Assembly: GCA_039978075.1 (NCBI GenBank)
Contig: JBDWCA010000003.1
Location: forward strand, 186,001-250,000
Reading direction: 5' to 3'
Source: Anderseniella sp039978075
Lineage (GTDB): Bacteria > Pseudomonadota > Alphaproteobacteria > Rhizobiales > Aestuariivirgaceae
DNA: 64,000 bases
Shown in pieces: positions 41,322 through 49,420 of the stretch. Below the pieces are notes generated by a model. It worked only from the letters and a program-made list of their open reading frames with translations. It was not told the origin of the DNA and did no database searches. A program made the position numbers and the translations under genes. The stretch's first letter is position 1; each line of letters begins with the position of its first letter.

Positions 41322-42407
41322 ATGACGGATACCTATACAGTGCTGCTTCAGCCGGTTGGCGTGGAGTTTGAAGCTGAAGACGGCGAGACCATCCTCGATG
41401 CTGCATTTCGCCAGGGCATCAGCCTGCCGCATGGTTGCAAGGAAGGTCAGTGTTCGGCCTGCAAGTCCATTCTTCTGGAGGGTGACGTTGAGTTGAAGAA
41501 ACACTCGACCTTTGCGCTGAGTGAAATGGAACGCGATGCCGACCATGTCCTTTTGTGCTGCAGCCTTGCCGAAAGCGATGTTGAAATCGAGCTGCTCAAT
41601 TTCGACGAGGAACTGCTCTCCAAATCTATTGCCGTCAAGGAATTCGCAGGCGCAATCGCTGGTATCGAGAAACTGACATCAGACATCCGGCAGGTGGATA
41701 TCGAACTCGAAAGACCCCTCAAATTCTGGGCTGGCCAATATGTCGAGATCACGGTCACAACGTCGCAAGGGCAGACGATTACGCGCTCGTTCTCCATGGC
41801 AAATTCGCCGGTCGAAGCCGAAAAACTCAGATTCATCATCAAAAAATACCCGGACGGAAAGTTCTCCAGCGAACTCGACGACGGCGGCATCCGGATTGGA
41901 GCCGAAATCACCATCAAAGGACCCTACGGAAGCTGCTTCCGCCGCGAAGGAAGACAAGGACCAATAATTCTGGTTGGAGCAGGTTCCGGCATGTCGCCGA
42001 TCTGGGCCATCCTGAACGATCATCTGGCCAGTGGCGAGGAACGTGAGGTCCATTTCTTCTATGGCGCACGTACCCAGGCGGACTTGTTCTATCTTGACGA
42101 GATCAGCGGCCTGACCTTGGCCAATCCCCAGCTCAAATTCATTCCGGTACTTTCCGATGCCTCGGACGATGCCGACTGGAACGGAGAAAAAGGCTTCGTG
42201 CATGAAGTCGTCGATGCACACCTCAAGCTGCTCGATGTGGACGGCGACGGCGATGTCTATGCGTGCGGGCCACCGCCGATGATCGACGCGCTGATGCCCG
42301 TATTGTTCATGCACGATTTTGATGGCGACCGCACATTTGTCGACCGGTTCACCGTAGCCAACCAGCCTGATGAACTGCAGCAAAAACTGGAGGCTGTCAG
42401 TCGATGA
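41322..42407 (+). CDS. prmB: Monooxygenase NADH-dependent FAD/[2Fe-2S] reductase
   Basis: A 361-aa reductase passing electrons from NADH to the hydroxylase. The N-terminal plant-type ferredoxin domain has Cys39, Cys44 and Cys47 (CKEGQCSAC), with the fourth near Cys79. The FAD domain carries RSFSMANSP, and the NAD(P)-binding domain has GAGSGMSPI and the closing CGPPPMIDAL. Length and domain order match MmoC, TmoF-type and PrmB/MimB reductases. It is 110 bases after the hydroxylase gene and a stem-loop lies between. The product is cytoplasmic. Confidence 0.94.
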   Translation: MTDTYTVLLQPVGVEFEAEDGETILDAAFRQGISLPHGCKEGQCSACKSILLEGDVELKKHSTFALSEMERDADHVLLCCSLAESDVEIELLNFDEELLSKSIAVKEFAGAIAGIEKLTSDIRQVDIELERPLKFWAGQYVEITVTTSQGQTITRSFSMANSPVEAEKLRFIIKKYPDGKFSSELDDGGIRIGAEITIKGPYGSCFRREGRQGPIILVGAGSGMSPIWAILNDHLASGEEREVHFFYGARTQADLFYLDEISGLTLANPQLKFIPVLSDASDDADWNGEKGFVHEVVDAHLKLLDVDGDGDVYACGPPPMIDALMPVLFMHDFDGDRTFVDRFTVANQPDELQQKLEAVSR

Positions 42408-42459
42408 TATCGAAATTCAAGTCAGCAGAAACGAAACCGTAAACCCAAGGGAGATCAAA

Positions 42460-43512
42460 ATGCCTGCAACATCAAGCTCAGTTGGATCCGGCGCCGCAGG
42501 TGCCGCTGTGTTCGCCGATTCAGACAGTCGCAAGTACCGCTATTTCGACCCTCGCGGCAAACGTGCCTCACACTATGAAGACATGACGGTTGACGTTCAA
42601 CCGGACCCCGAACGCTACCTGATCCAGGACTGGATCATCGCCTTCCCCAATGGCGAAGGCGCTTACGACAAGTCGGCCACCAAGGCGCTCAGTTCAAACT
42701 GGCATGCGTTCCGGGCGCCGGATCAGGAATGGGAACGCACCCACTATCAGCGCCAGTCAAAGATCGAGAGCCTGATCCAGGGAGTTATCTCGAACGCCCG
42801 CAAGTTCGGCGTGCATCGCAAGTTCGACAAAGCATGGTGCAAGATCCTGCAAAACCAGCTGGGCGCGTGGAAACATGCTGAATTCGGGCTTGGCACATCG
42901 CTGATGCAGGCACAGCGTTACGGCTACACCCAGATGATCAACAATGCGACGTTGACCAACTCGTCCTACAAATTGCGCCTGGCACAGGACATAACCTTGT
43001 ACCTGGCCGAGATCGGTCTGGACATAGACGGCTGGGATGACAGCGCCGGCAAGAAAACCTGGCTGGAAGACACCATGTGGCAGGGAACCCGTGAGTTCAT
43101 CGAAACCATCATGGGTGCGGAGGATTACCTGGAGCAGTATTTCGCCATCAATGTGGTGTTCGAACCGCTGGTGGGCGAATTGTTCCGGTCCGGTTTCATG
43201 GTCCAGGTGGCAGCCGCAAACGGTGACTCCATCACACCGCCGGTGATCTCTGCCGCAGAAGCTGACTATGAACGCAATCTCGCCAACACGATCGATCTGA
43301 TGGACCTTCTGATCAGGGATGAGGTGCATGCAGCTCACAACAAGAAGCTGTTTTCCGGATGGCTCAAAAAGTATGAAGCGCTGGCCGACAAGGCAGCAAC
43401 CGGTTTGCAACCGATCTGGTCGCAACCGCACTCCAAGCCGATTTCATTCTCCGACGTGCAGGAAGTTGCGAAAGAGCGCTTCGGCAAGATCAAAGGCGAA
43501 CTCGGTCTCTAA
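42460..43512 (+). CDS. prmC: Propane monooxygenase-type hydroxylase small (beta) subunit
   Basis: A 350-aa helical subunit that pairs with the large subunit in the hydroxylase dimer. It begins after an AAGGGAGAT ribosome site. Typical segments are KYRYFDPRGKRASHYEDMTVD, AWKHAEFGLGTSLMQAQRYG and FAINVVFEPLVGELFRSGF. It has no own iron site, as expected for this subunit. An upstream in-frame reading overlaps the reductase gene and is not conserved. Order A-B-C-D is the same as in known prm and mim operons. Confidence 0.93.
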   Translation: MPATSSSVGSGAAGAAVFADSDSRKYRYFDPRGKRASHYEDMTVDVQPDPERYLIQDWIIAFPNGEGAYDKSATKALSSNWHAFRAPDQEWERTHYQRQSKIESLIQGVISNARKFGVHRKFDKAWCKILQNQLGAWKHAEFGLGTSLMQAQRYGYTQMINNATLTNSSYKLRLAQDITLYLAEIGLDIDGWDDSAGKKTWLEDTMWQGTREFIETIMGAEDYLEQYFAINVVFEPLVGELFRSGFMVQVAAANGDSITPPVISAAEADYERNLANTIDLMDLLIRDEVHAAHNKKLFSGWLKKYEALADKAATGLQPIWSQPHSKPISFSDVQEVAKERFGKIKGELGL

Positions 43513-43543
43513 ACCCACACGAAAAACAACAGGAACAAGCACC

Positions 43544-43915
43544 ATGTCTACAGTAGCAAGAGACGCCACACGGCAGAATATCTTCAAGGATATGAAGCAC
43601 ATCAAGTTCGAAGACACGATCTCGCATCAGTGTGGCGTGACCATGAGCGATTCCGTCGAGGCACGCGCCATTGCGGAGTACAAAGACCAGGACCCGGATG
43701 TCACGGTGACCTATCAGCCGGCGCTGATCCGCATCGACGGCGAAGGCCAACTGGTTTTCAAGATGTCTGAAATATCGGAATTTCTCGGCAAGGAAATGAC
43801 CGCTGAAACCTTCGAGGTCAATTCTTCAACCCACTATGGCCGGATGGTCAGGGTTGACGACGACACCATCATTCTGTTCGGCGACATGGAAGCAATGCGC
43901 TCCTACATCGAATAG
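43544..43915 (+). CDS. prmD: Monooxygenase coupling/effector protein
   Basis: A 123-aa regulatory subunit of the MmoB/DmpM family. These cofactor-less proteins bind the hydroxylase and gate oxygen activation. Seen are CGVTMSDSVEARAIAE, VTVTYQPALIRIDGEGQLVF and GRMVRVDDDTIILFGDMEAM. The start ATG lies 31 bases after the small-subunit stop. Its short length and lack of cofactor motifs are normal for the family. A strong hairpin follows the stop codon. Confidence 0.92.
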   Translation: MSTVARDATRQNIFKDMKHIKFEDTISHQCGVTMSDSVEARAIAEYKDQDPDVTVTYQPALIRIDGEGQLVFKMSEISEFLGKEMTAETFEVNSSTHYGRMVRVDDDTIILFGDMEAMRSYIE

Positions 43916-43926
43916 GCGACGATATC

Positions 43927-43960
43927 GCAACGCGCGTCCGCCTGCTCAGGCGCGCGTTGC
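43927..43960 (+). other. Intercistronic stem-loop after the coupling-protein gene
   Basis: A perfect 10-bp outer stem (GCAACGCGCG / CGCGCGTTGC) with an inner CCTG / CAGG stem, 11 bases after the stop. No T-run follows, so it probably marks a processing or attenuation point between the monooxygenase genes and the accessory genes. Confidence 0.75.
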
Positions 43961-44013
43961 ATGTACTTCCGCCACCGCAAGTTACGCAGGTTTCTATTTG
44001 GAGGATCACGTTC

Positions 44014-45036
44014 ATGTACAAGACACCCGAAGGCAAGGACATATTTGTTGTCGATGGCCATACGCACTTTTGGGATGGCAGTCCGCAAAATCAGTCGAAC
44101 ATTCACGGCAAGCAGTTTATCGACTGCTTCTATGCCTATCACTCCGCGCTCAGCCCGCCCGAGGAAGTCTGGGAAAAATCGCAATTCGAAAAATACACCG
44201 AAAACCAGCTTTACAACGACCTGTTTGTTGACGGACCGGATGATGTGGCGATCGTGCAGTCCACGTACTTGCGGGACTTCTACAAGAATGGTTTCAACAC
44301 CATCGAGCGCAATGCAAAAGTGGCCGAGAAATATCCTGACCGCTTCATCGTGAACGGTGCATTTGACCCGCGTGACGGCAACAAGGCGCTTGAATACATA
44401 CATTACATGAAAGAGACGTTCGACATTCAGGGCGTCAAACTCTACACGGCCGAGTGGAACGGAAAGTCCAAGGGCTGGGCGCTGAATGATCCCAAGGCCT
44501 ACAAGTGCTTCGAGCTATGCGAAAAACTCGGCATTCACAATATGCATGTGCACAAGGGCCCGACAATCATCCCGCTGAACAAGGATGCATTCGACGTTCA
44601 CGATGTCGATTACGCCGCAACCGATTTCCAGAACCTCAACTGGATCATTGAACACTGCGGACTGCCACGGCTTGACGATTTCTGCTGGATAGCCGTTCAG
44701 GAGACCAATGTGTATGCCGGCCTTGCAGTGGCATTGCCGTTCATTCACAGCCGGCCGCGCTATTTCGCGGAGATCATTTCAGAACTGCTGTTCTGGGTTG
44801 GCGAGGACAAAATCCTGTTCGGATCGGATTACGCCATATGGACACCGCAATGGCTGGTAGAAAAACTGTGGGCGTTTGAACTGCCCGAGGACATCAAGCA
44901 GCAGGCAGGCGTTGATCTGACACCGGAAATCAAGGAAAAGATCCTCGGTCTGAATGCCGCCGAACTCTACAATATCGATGTGGAGCAGCGAAAAGCGACG
45001 CTTGCTTCATCGCCCATCATGATAGCGGCCGAATAG
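44014..45036 (+). CDS. Amidohydrolase-family protein of monooxygenase clusters
   Basis: A 340-aa TIM-barrel metallohydrolase. Metal ligands are visible as VVDGHTHFWDG (HxH), MHVHKGP, EHCGLPR and the terminal LFGSDYAIW with its Asp. A GGAGGA ribosome site precedes the ATG at 44014. Such a protein is found in prm/mim clusters of other bacteria, but its substrate is unknown. In position it follows the four monooxygenase genes and precedes the DUF59-domain gene, which suggests a role in assembly or in processing of the oxidation product. Confidence 0.9.
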   Translation: MYKTPEGKDIFVVDGHTHFWDGSPQNQSNIHGKQFIDCFYAYHSALSPPEEVWEKSQFEKYTENQLYNDLFVDGPDDVAIVQSTYLRDFYKNGFNTIERNAKVAEKYPDRFIVNGAFDPRDGNKALEYIHYMKETFDIQGVKLYTAEWNGKSKGWALNDPKAYKCFELCEKLGIHNMHVHKGPTIIPLNKDAFDVHDVDYAATDFQNLNWIIEHCGLPRLDDFCWIAVQETNVYAGLAVALPFIHSRPRYFAEIISELLFWVGEDKILFGSDYAIWTPQWLVEKLWAFELPEDIKQQAGVDLTPEIKEKILGLNAAELYNIDVEQRKATLASSPIMIAAE

Positions 45037-45038
45037 CC

Positions 45039-45890
45039 GTGAACAAGCAACAGGAAGTCCGGGTTTTCGAGGTTGATTTGGGTGACCCGAAAGTGCGCGC
45101 TGTGTGGGCACAGATCGAAAAAGTGTGCGATCCGGAACTCGACGAACCGGTAACCGACATGCACTTCATCGAGCGGGTGGAGATTGACCGTGATGATCAC
45201 GTCACCGTCAGTTTCCGGCTGCCGACATACTGGTGCTCGGCCAACTTCGCCTTTCTCATGGCCAACGATATCCGGGTGCATGTCGAGCAACTTGACTGGG
45301 TTTCACGCGCAAGCGTGCAGCTTGAAGACCACATGTTCTCGGAACAGGTGAACACCGGTGTAAACACCGGACTGTCGTTTCAGAAAACATTTGCCGATCT
45401 TGCTCCCGATCAGGGCCTTGATGAGATTCGCGAGAAGTTTCGTGAAAAGGCCTTTCAGCGGCGTCAGGAGACCTTGCTGCTGGCATTGCGGAAAACCGGC
45501 TGGAGCGACAGCCGGATTACCGCAATGACGCTCGAACAACTGTCAGCTTTCCGGTTTGACGATGACGAGCCGGCAAAGCAAAGACCGCGCTATCTGGCAC
45601 TTGTCCGCGAGCTTGAACACGCCCTGGCGCCTGATGACCGGGTTTTCACCAACTATGACGGATCGCCTTTGCAGCCGGCCGACCTGGAAGACCACCTGAA
45701 AGATCTCAGGTCAGTTCGCATCAATATGGAATTCAACGGCGCGCTATGCCGGGGCCTGTTGAACGCGCGATACAAGGAACTTGAACCGTCCGAAGGCGAA
45801 CCAACCCTGATTGACTTCATACTGGACAAAGTGCCGCCGACAGCATCCGGCGGGCATACCAAAAACACACGGCAGATATCATCGGATTAA
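45039..45890 (+). CDS. MIP18/DUF59 N-terminal domain protein of the monooxygenase cluster
   Basis: A 283-aa protein starting at a GTG two bases after the amidohydrolase stop. The N-terminal domain (about 15-95) follows the MIP18/DUF59 pattern: VWAQIEKVCDPELDEPVTDMHF, then VTVSFRLPTYWCSANFAFLMA. That family helps Fe-S or metal-centre assembly (SufT, Cia2, PaaD). The C-terminal 180 residues, with EHALAPDDRVFTNYDGSPL, are not recognised. Tight coupling to the cluster suggests a metal-loading or assembly factor for the di-iron hydroxylase (inference). Confidence 0.8.
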   Translation: MNKQQEVRVFEVDLGDPKVRAVWAQIEKVCDPELDEPVTDMHFIERVEIDRDDHVTVSFRLPTYWCSANFAFLMANDIRVHVEQLDWVSRASVQLEDHMFSEQVNTGVNTGLSFQKTFADLAPDQGLDEIREKFREKAFQRRQETLLLALRKTGWSDSRITAMTLEQLSAFRFDDDEPAKQRPRYLALVRELEHALAPDDRVFTNYDGSPLQPADLEDHLKDLRSVRINMEFNGALCRGLLNARYKELEPSEGEPTLIDFILDKVPPTASGGHTKNTRQISSD

Positions 45891-45933
45891 CACCATTCGG
45901 TTGGCCAACAAAAGTGAGTAACGGGAGAACGAT

Positions 45934-47565
45934 ATGTCAAAGCTGCTTCTGCATAACAACAAGGCGCGCCAGGCACTTGCTGCTGGTGTAGGCAAACTGG
46001 CAGCGGCGGTCATGCCGACGCTTGGTCCCAAGGGCATGAACGCGATGATTGACCGGCCGATCGGCACCCCGATCATCTCGCGCGACGGCGTCAGCATTGC
46101 TTCTGAGGTCGAACTTTTCGACCGGTTTGAAAACATGGGCGCCCAAGTGGTGCGCGAAGTGTCGATGCAAACCAACGAAGTTGCCGGTGACGGTACGACG
46201 ACGGCCATCGTTCTGGCGGACTCACTGATCCAGAAGGGCGTAAAAGCGCTGGAGGAAGGTGGCCGACCGGTGGACCTGTGCAGAGGCATTGATATGGCCA
46301 TTGCCGTGCTTGTTGCCAAGCTGAAATCATCTTCGCGCGCGGTAACTGATCCGGAGGTTCTGGAACGCGTCGCGCAGATCGCAGCGACCGATGACAACCT
46401 CGGCTCGCTGGTGGCCAAGGCGTTCAACACTGTTGGCGCAGATGGCGTTATCACCACCGATTACGGGGTTACCATCGACACGGTCCTGTCGATTATAGAA
46501 GGCATGTCCTTTGAGCGCGGATATGTGTCGCATCACATGGTCACAGACGTCGAGCAGATGCTGGCGGTCCTCGACAACCCCTATGTCCTGATAACCGATC
46601 AGAAGATCAAATCCCCTGAGCAACTGGATGCCGTAAGAGCCATTGCGAAACAGGACAATCAGCCACTGCTGATCATCGCAGAAGAGATCCAGCCGGAAAC
46701 AGTGCAGGTGCTGCTGGAAGAAGGAAGTCCCGGACAGTATGTGGTTGTCCATCCGCCTGAATATGGCCAGTGGCGCACGGCCATGCTGGATGACCTTGGC
46801 ATATTGCTTGATGGCAAGGTTCTGGCCCGCGATCTTGGCAAGCGGCTGGAAGACATTACCCGCGATGACCTCGGCAAATGCGAGCAGGTGCGTGTTTCGG
46901 CATCCGAGACTGTCATCATCCGGGGCAAGGGAAAACCCGAAGTGATCGCCGCCAGGCGCAATCAGGTACAACGCCAGTATGAGCTTGCTCCACCAAATAT
47001 AGAGCAGGACAAATTACGCGAGCGGCTGGCCAAGCTGTCCGGCGGTACCGCCATCATCTATGCAGGCGGCGTTACGCCGGTTGAGCAGAAACGTACCGTT
47101 CAGCTGATCGACGATGCGCTCAGTGCAGTGCGCGCCGCCCATGATGAAGGCGTGGTTTCCGGTGGAGGTTCCGCGCTGGCTCATTGCGCACCGGCGCTTG
47201 ACGAAATTGCGGCCAAGGCCAAGGGCGATGTTGCCCGCGGGATCGAAATCGTCAGGGAGACCCTGATTCAACCCCTTACCCAGATTGCCCGCAATGCCGG
47301 TCGTGACGGAGACGGAATCGTTGAGGAAGTAACACGGAAGAACAGCGGATACGGCTATGACGCGTCCGTCGGTGAGTTCGTCAACATGTACGATGCCGGC
47401 ATCGTTGATCCGGTTCGGGTGACCTACAGCGCCCTGAGCAACGCCGCATCTGTCGCCACATTGATCCTGACAACAGAAACCCTGATCGGGGACCTTGGTG
47501 AAGATGAAGACCCCACTGCAGGTGCCGCGCTGGGCGGAGGTGCTGAAAACCTCGGACGGGCATGA
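45934..47565 (+). CDS. GroEL-type chaperonin dedicated to the monooxygenase
   Basis: A 543-aa 60-kDa chaperonin. Core motifs are GPKGMNAMID near the N-terminus and VAGDGTTTAIVLA, the ATP site, with the second half ending GGAENLGRA rather than the GGM-repeat tail of housekeeping GroEL. No groES is adjacent. Mim/Prm clusters in actinobacteria and other alphaproteobacteria also carry such a GroEL (MimG), which is needed for productive folding of the large hydroxylase. A CGGGAGAA ribosome site precedes the ATG. Same role inferred here. Confidence 0.93.
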   Translation: MSKLLLHNNKARQALAAGVGKLAAAVMPTLGPKGMNAMIDRPIGTPIISRDGVSIASEVELFDRFENMGAQVVREVSMQTNEVAGDGTTTAIVLADSLIQKGVKALEEGGRPVDLCRGIDMAIAVLVAKLKSSSRAVTDPEVLERVAQIAATDDNLGSLVAKAFNTVGADGVITTDYGVTIDTVLSIIEGMSFERGYVSHHMVTDVEQMLAVLDNPYVLITDQKIKSPEQLDAVRAIAKQDNQPLLIIAEEIQPETVQVLLEEGSPGQYVVVHPPEYGQWRTAMLDDLGILLDGKVLARDLGKRLEDITRDDLGKCEQVRVSASETVIIRGKGKPEVIAARRNQVQRQYELAPPNIEQDKLRERLAKLSGGTAIIYAGGVTPVEQKRTVQLIDDALSAVRAAHDEGVVSGGGSALAHCAPALDEIAAKAKGDVARGIEIVRETLIQPLTQIARNAGRDGDGIVEEVTRKNSGYGYDASVGEFVNMYDAGIVDPVRVTYSALSNAASVATLILTTETLIGDLGEDEDPTAGAALGGGAENLGRA

Positions 47566-47612
47566 CCCGGTTGCCGGACACAGACCAAGACTAGAAAAGT
47601 GAGGAACGTTCC

Positions 47613-48656
47613 ATGAAAGCTGCCCTGCTCCACGATTATGATCCGGCGATGAATGTTCAACTGACGCTGGAAGAGGTGAAACCGCCGACCATCAACCGGC
47701 CCGACGACGTGATCGTCAAGGTTGGCGCCGCCGGCCTGTGCCGCACGGATCTGCACATCATTGAAGGTGTGTGGAAGAACATCATGGATACGGAAGGCTC
47801 CCTGCTGCCCTATATAATGGGGCACGAGAATGCCGGATGGGTTGAAGACGTTGGCTCAGGCGTCACATCGGTCAAACCGGGCGATGCAGTCATCTGTCAC
47901 CCGCACCGTTCTTGCGGTATCTGCCTCAACTGCCGCTACGGCCATGACATGCATTGCAGCGACTCCCTGTTTCCCGGCCTGGGGCTTGATGGCGGATTTG
48001 CCGACTACTTCATTACCAATGAGCGTGCCCTGATCAAGCTGAACCCGAATGTGACCCCGCTGGAAGTCGCGCCCATGGCGGATGCAGGCATTACAGCGTA
48101 CCGGGCAGCGAGGCGGGCCGCCGAGCTGCTGCGACCCGGAGCTTACTGTGTCATGGTCGGCATAGGCGGTCTTGGCCACATAGCACTGCAGTCTTTGCAG
48201 GCAACCTCCGGTTGCAGGACGATTGCAGTGGACCGTGAACCGGCAGCGCAGGCACTGGCCAAGGAACTTGGCGCCGACTTTGTGCTGGATGGCGGACCGG
48301 ACGTAGTCGAACAGGTCCACGAAATCACTGGCGGCGGTGCGCAGGTGGTCCTCGATTTCGTCGGTGAACTTGGCGTCGAAAATGTCTGCTGGAAAATGCT
48401 GCGCCAGGGCGGGCAGATGTTCGTCATCGGCTATGGCGGTGCCGTGGAAGTGCCAACAGTTGACCTTGTCGTACAGGAAATAAACATCGGCGGCAGCTTG
48501 GTCGGCAACTTTACCGAGCTGGTTGAGCTGATGGAACTGCATGCCGACGGCAAGGTGAGAATGCACTACACGGAGTACAAACTGAATGACATCAATGTTG
48601 CGATTGATGATTTCAAAAACCGGCGTTTCGCAGGGCGCGGCGTGCTTGTGCCATAA
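47613..48656 (+). CDS. Zinc-dependent alcohol dehydrogenase of the monooxygenase cluster
   Basis: A 347-aa medium-chain dehydrogenase. Catalytic zinc ligands are Cys in AAGLCRTDLH and His in MGHENAGWVE; the structural zinc loop is CGICLNCRYGHDMHC. The cofactor site is VGIGGLGHIALQ, with a following acidic residue in IAVDREP favouring NAD. In clusters of this type the enzyme oxidises the alcohol made by the monooxygenase, for example 2-propanol to acetone. It follows the chaperonin gene by 47 bases with a GAGGAA ribosome site. Confidence 0.92.
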   Translation: MKAALLHDYDPAMNVQLTLEEVKPPTINRPDDVIVKVGAAGLCRTDLHIIEGVWKNIMDTEGSLLPYIMGHENAGWVEDVGSGVTSVKPGDAVICHPHRSCGICLNCRYGHDMHCSDSLFPGLGLDGGFADYFITNERALIKLNPNVTPLEVAPMADAGITAYRAARRAAELLRPGAYCVMVGIGGLGHIALQSLQATSGCRTIAVDREPAAQALAKELGADFVLDGGPDVVEQVHEITGGGAQVVLDFVGELGVENVCWKMLRQGGQMFVIGYGGAVEVPTVDLVVQEINIGGSLVGNFTELVELMELHADGKVRMHYTEYKLNDINVAIDDFKNRRFAGRGVLVP

Positions 48657-48798
48657 ATTTCAGCATAAAAATGTCAAAAAATGATATAAAGTGCATAATA
48701 TCAGCGTTGCATGGCAGGAATTGATCGGAACTGCATCATCAGAAAACGTTGGATCGTGCCCAGGTTTACCGCTCAGTCAGTAACAGGGAGGACCACAG

Positions 48799-49275
48799 TT
48801 GGTTACAATCATTTCGAAAAAGGATGGCCCGCGCCGCGAGCACGCTGATCCCAGACGGTTTGTATCGGAGAACCACGCAACAATCAGGGCGTTGGCTGAT
48901 CATATTTCCGGCGGCGCTTATTCTGCAAACCAGCACAAGCCCGAACCTCCCAAGCCGGATGGACTGGTGATCCACCATTTCGGTACTGCTGCAGCACCGA
49001 CTGTAGACCATCCGCCTTATGTGCGCATCAGCCTTAACGGAAGAGTCGTCGTGGTTGATGGCGAGACCCACAAACAGCAGCATCATATTGGCGAAGTGCG
49101 CCGGTTCGAAGATCGCAATGAGTTCATGCTCGCCACACGGGAGAACAATTTCTTTTCACCTCTGGAAGATGAAATCAGCGGCCTGCTGAGTGATTTTGAT
49201 CATCTGATCATTGACGAGGATTTTTCCGAAGGCGACCTGGTTGAAAAAATCGGGCAGGCCCTGGGTCTGAAATAA
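48799..49275 (+). CDS. Uncharacterised 158-aa protein of the monooxygenase cluster
   Basis: A soluble protein from a TTG start that is seven bases after GGGAGG. N-terminal third: basic, with HADPRRFVSENHATIRALADH. Middle: a strand-rich section, VDHPPYVRISLNGRVVVVDGE. C-terminus: an acidic helix, HLIIDEDFSEGDLVEKIGQALG. No signal peptide, membrane segment or known domain. It lies 143 bases after the alcohol dehydrogenase and before the activator gene, so it may be a late gene of the same operon. Confidence 0.6.
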   Translation: MVTIISKKDGPRREHADPRRFVSENHATIRALADHISGGAYSANQHKPEPPKPDGLVIHHFGTAAAPTVDHPPYVRISLNGRVVVVDGETHKQQHHIGEVRRFEDRNEFMLATRENNFFSPLEDEISGLLSDFDHLIIDEDFSEGDLVEKIGQALGLK

Positions 49276-49339
49276 CACATCACGGGGACTTGGTTGCAAT
49301 CAGGAGTGGACGGCTGCAGGAACTGTAAAGAAGGTTGTC

Positions 49340-49420
49340 ATGAACACCTCAAGAACAAAGACACTGGAAGCGGCAAGCGCACGGGAAACGCTCGAAGATC
49401 GGCAAGCCCATGATCAATAG
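49340..49420 (+). CDS. Possible 26-codon leader peptide overlapping the activator start
   Basis: An ATG with AAGG five bases upstream opens a 26-codon frame (starts MNTSRTKTLEAASARE) whose stop overlaps the first codons of the activator gene, read in another frame. This arrangement is typical of translational coupling. No conservation evidence is available. Confidence 0.3.
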   Translation: MNTSRTKTLEAASARETLEDRQAHDQ

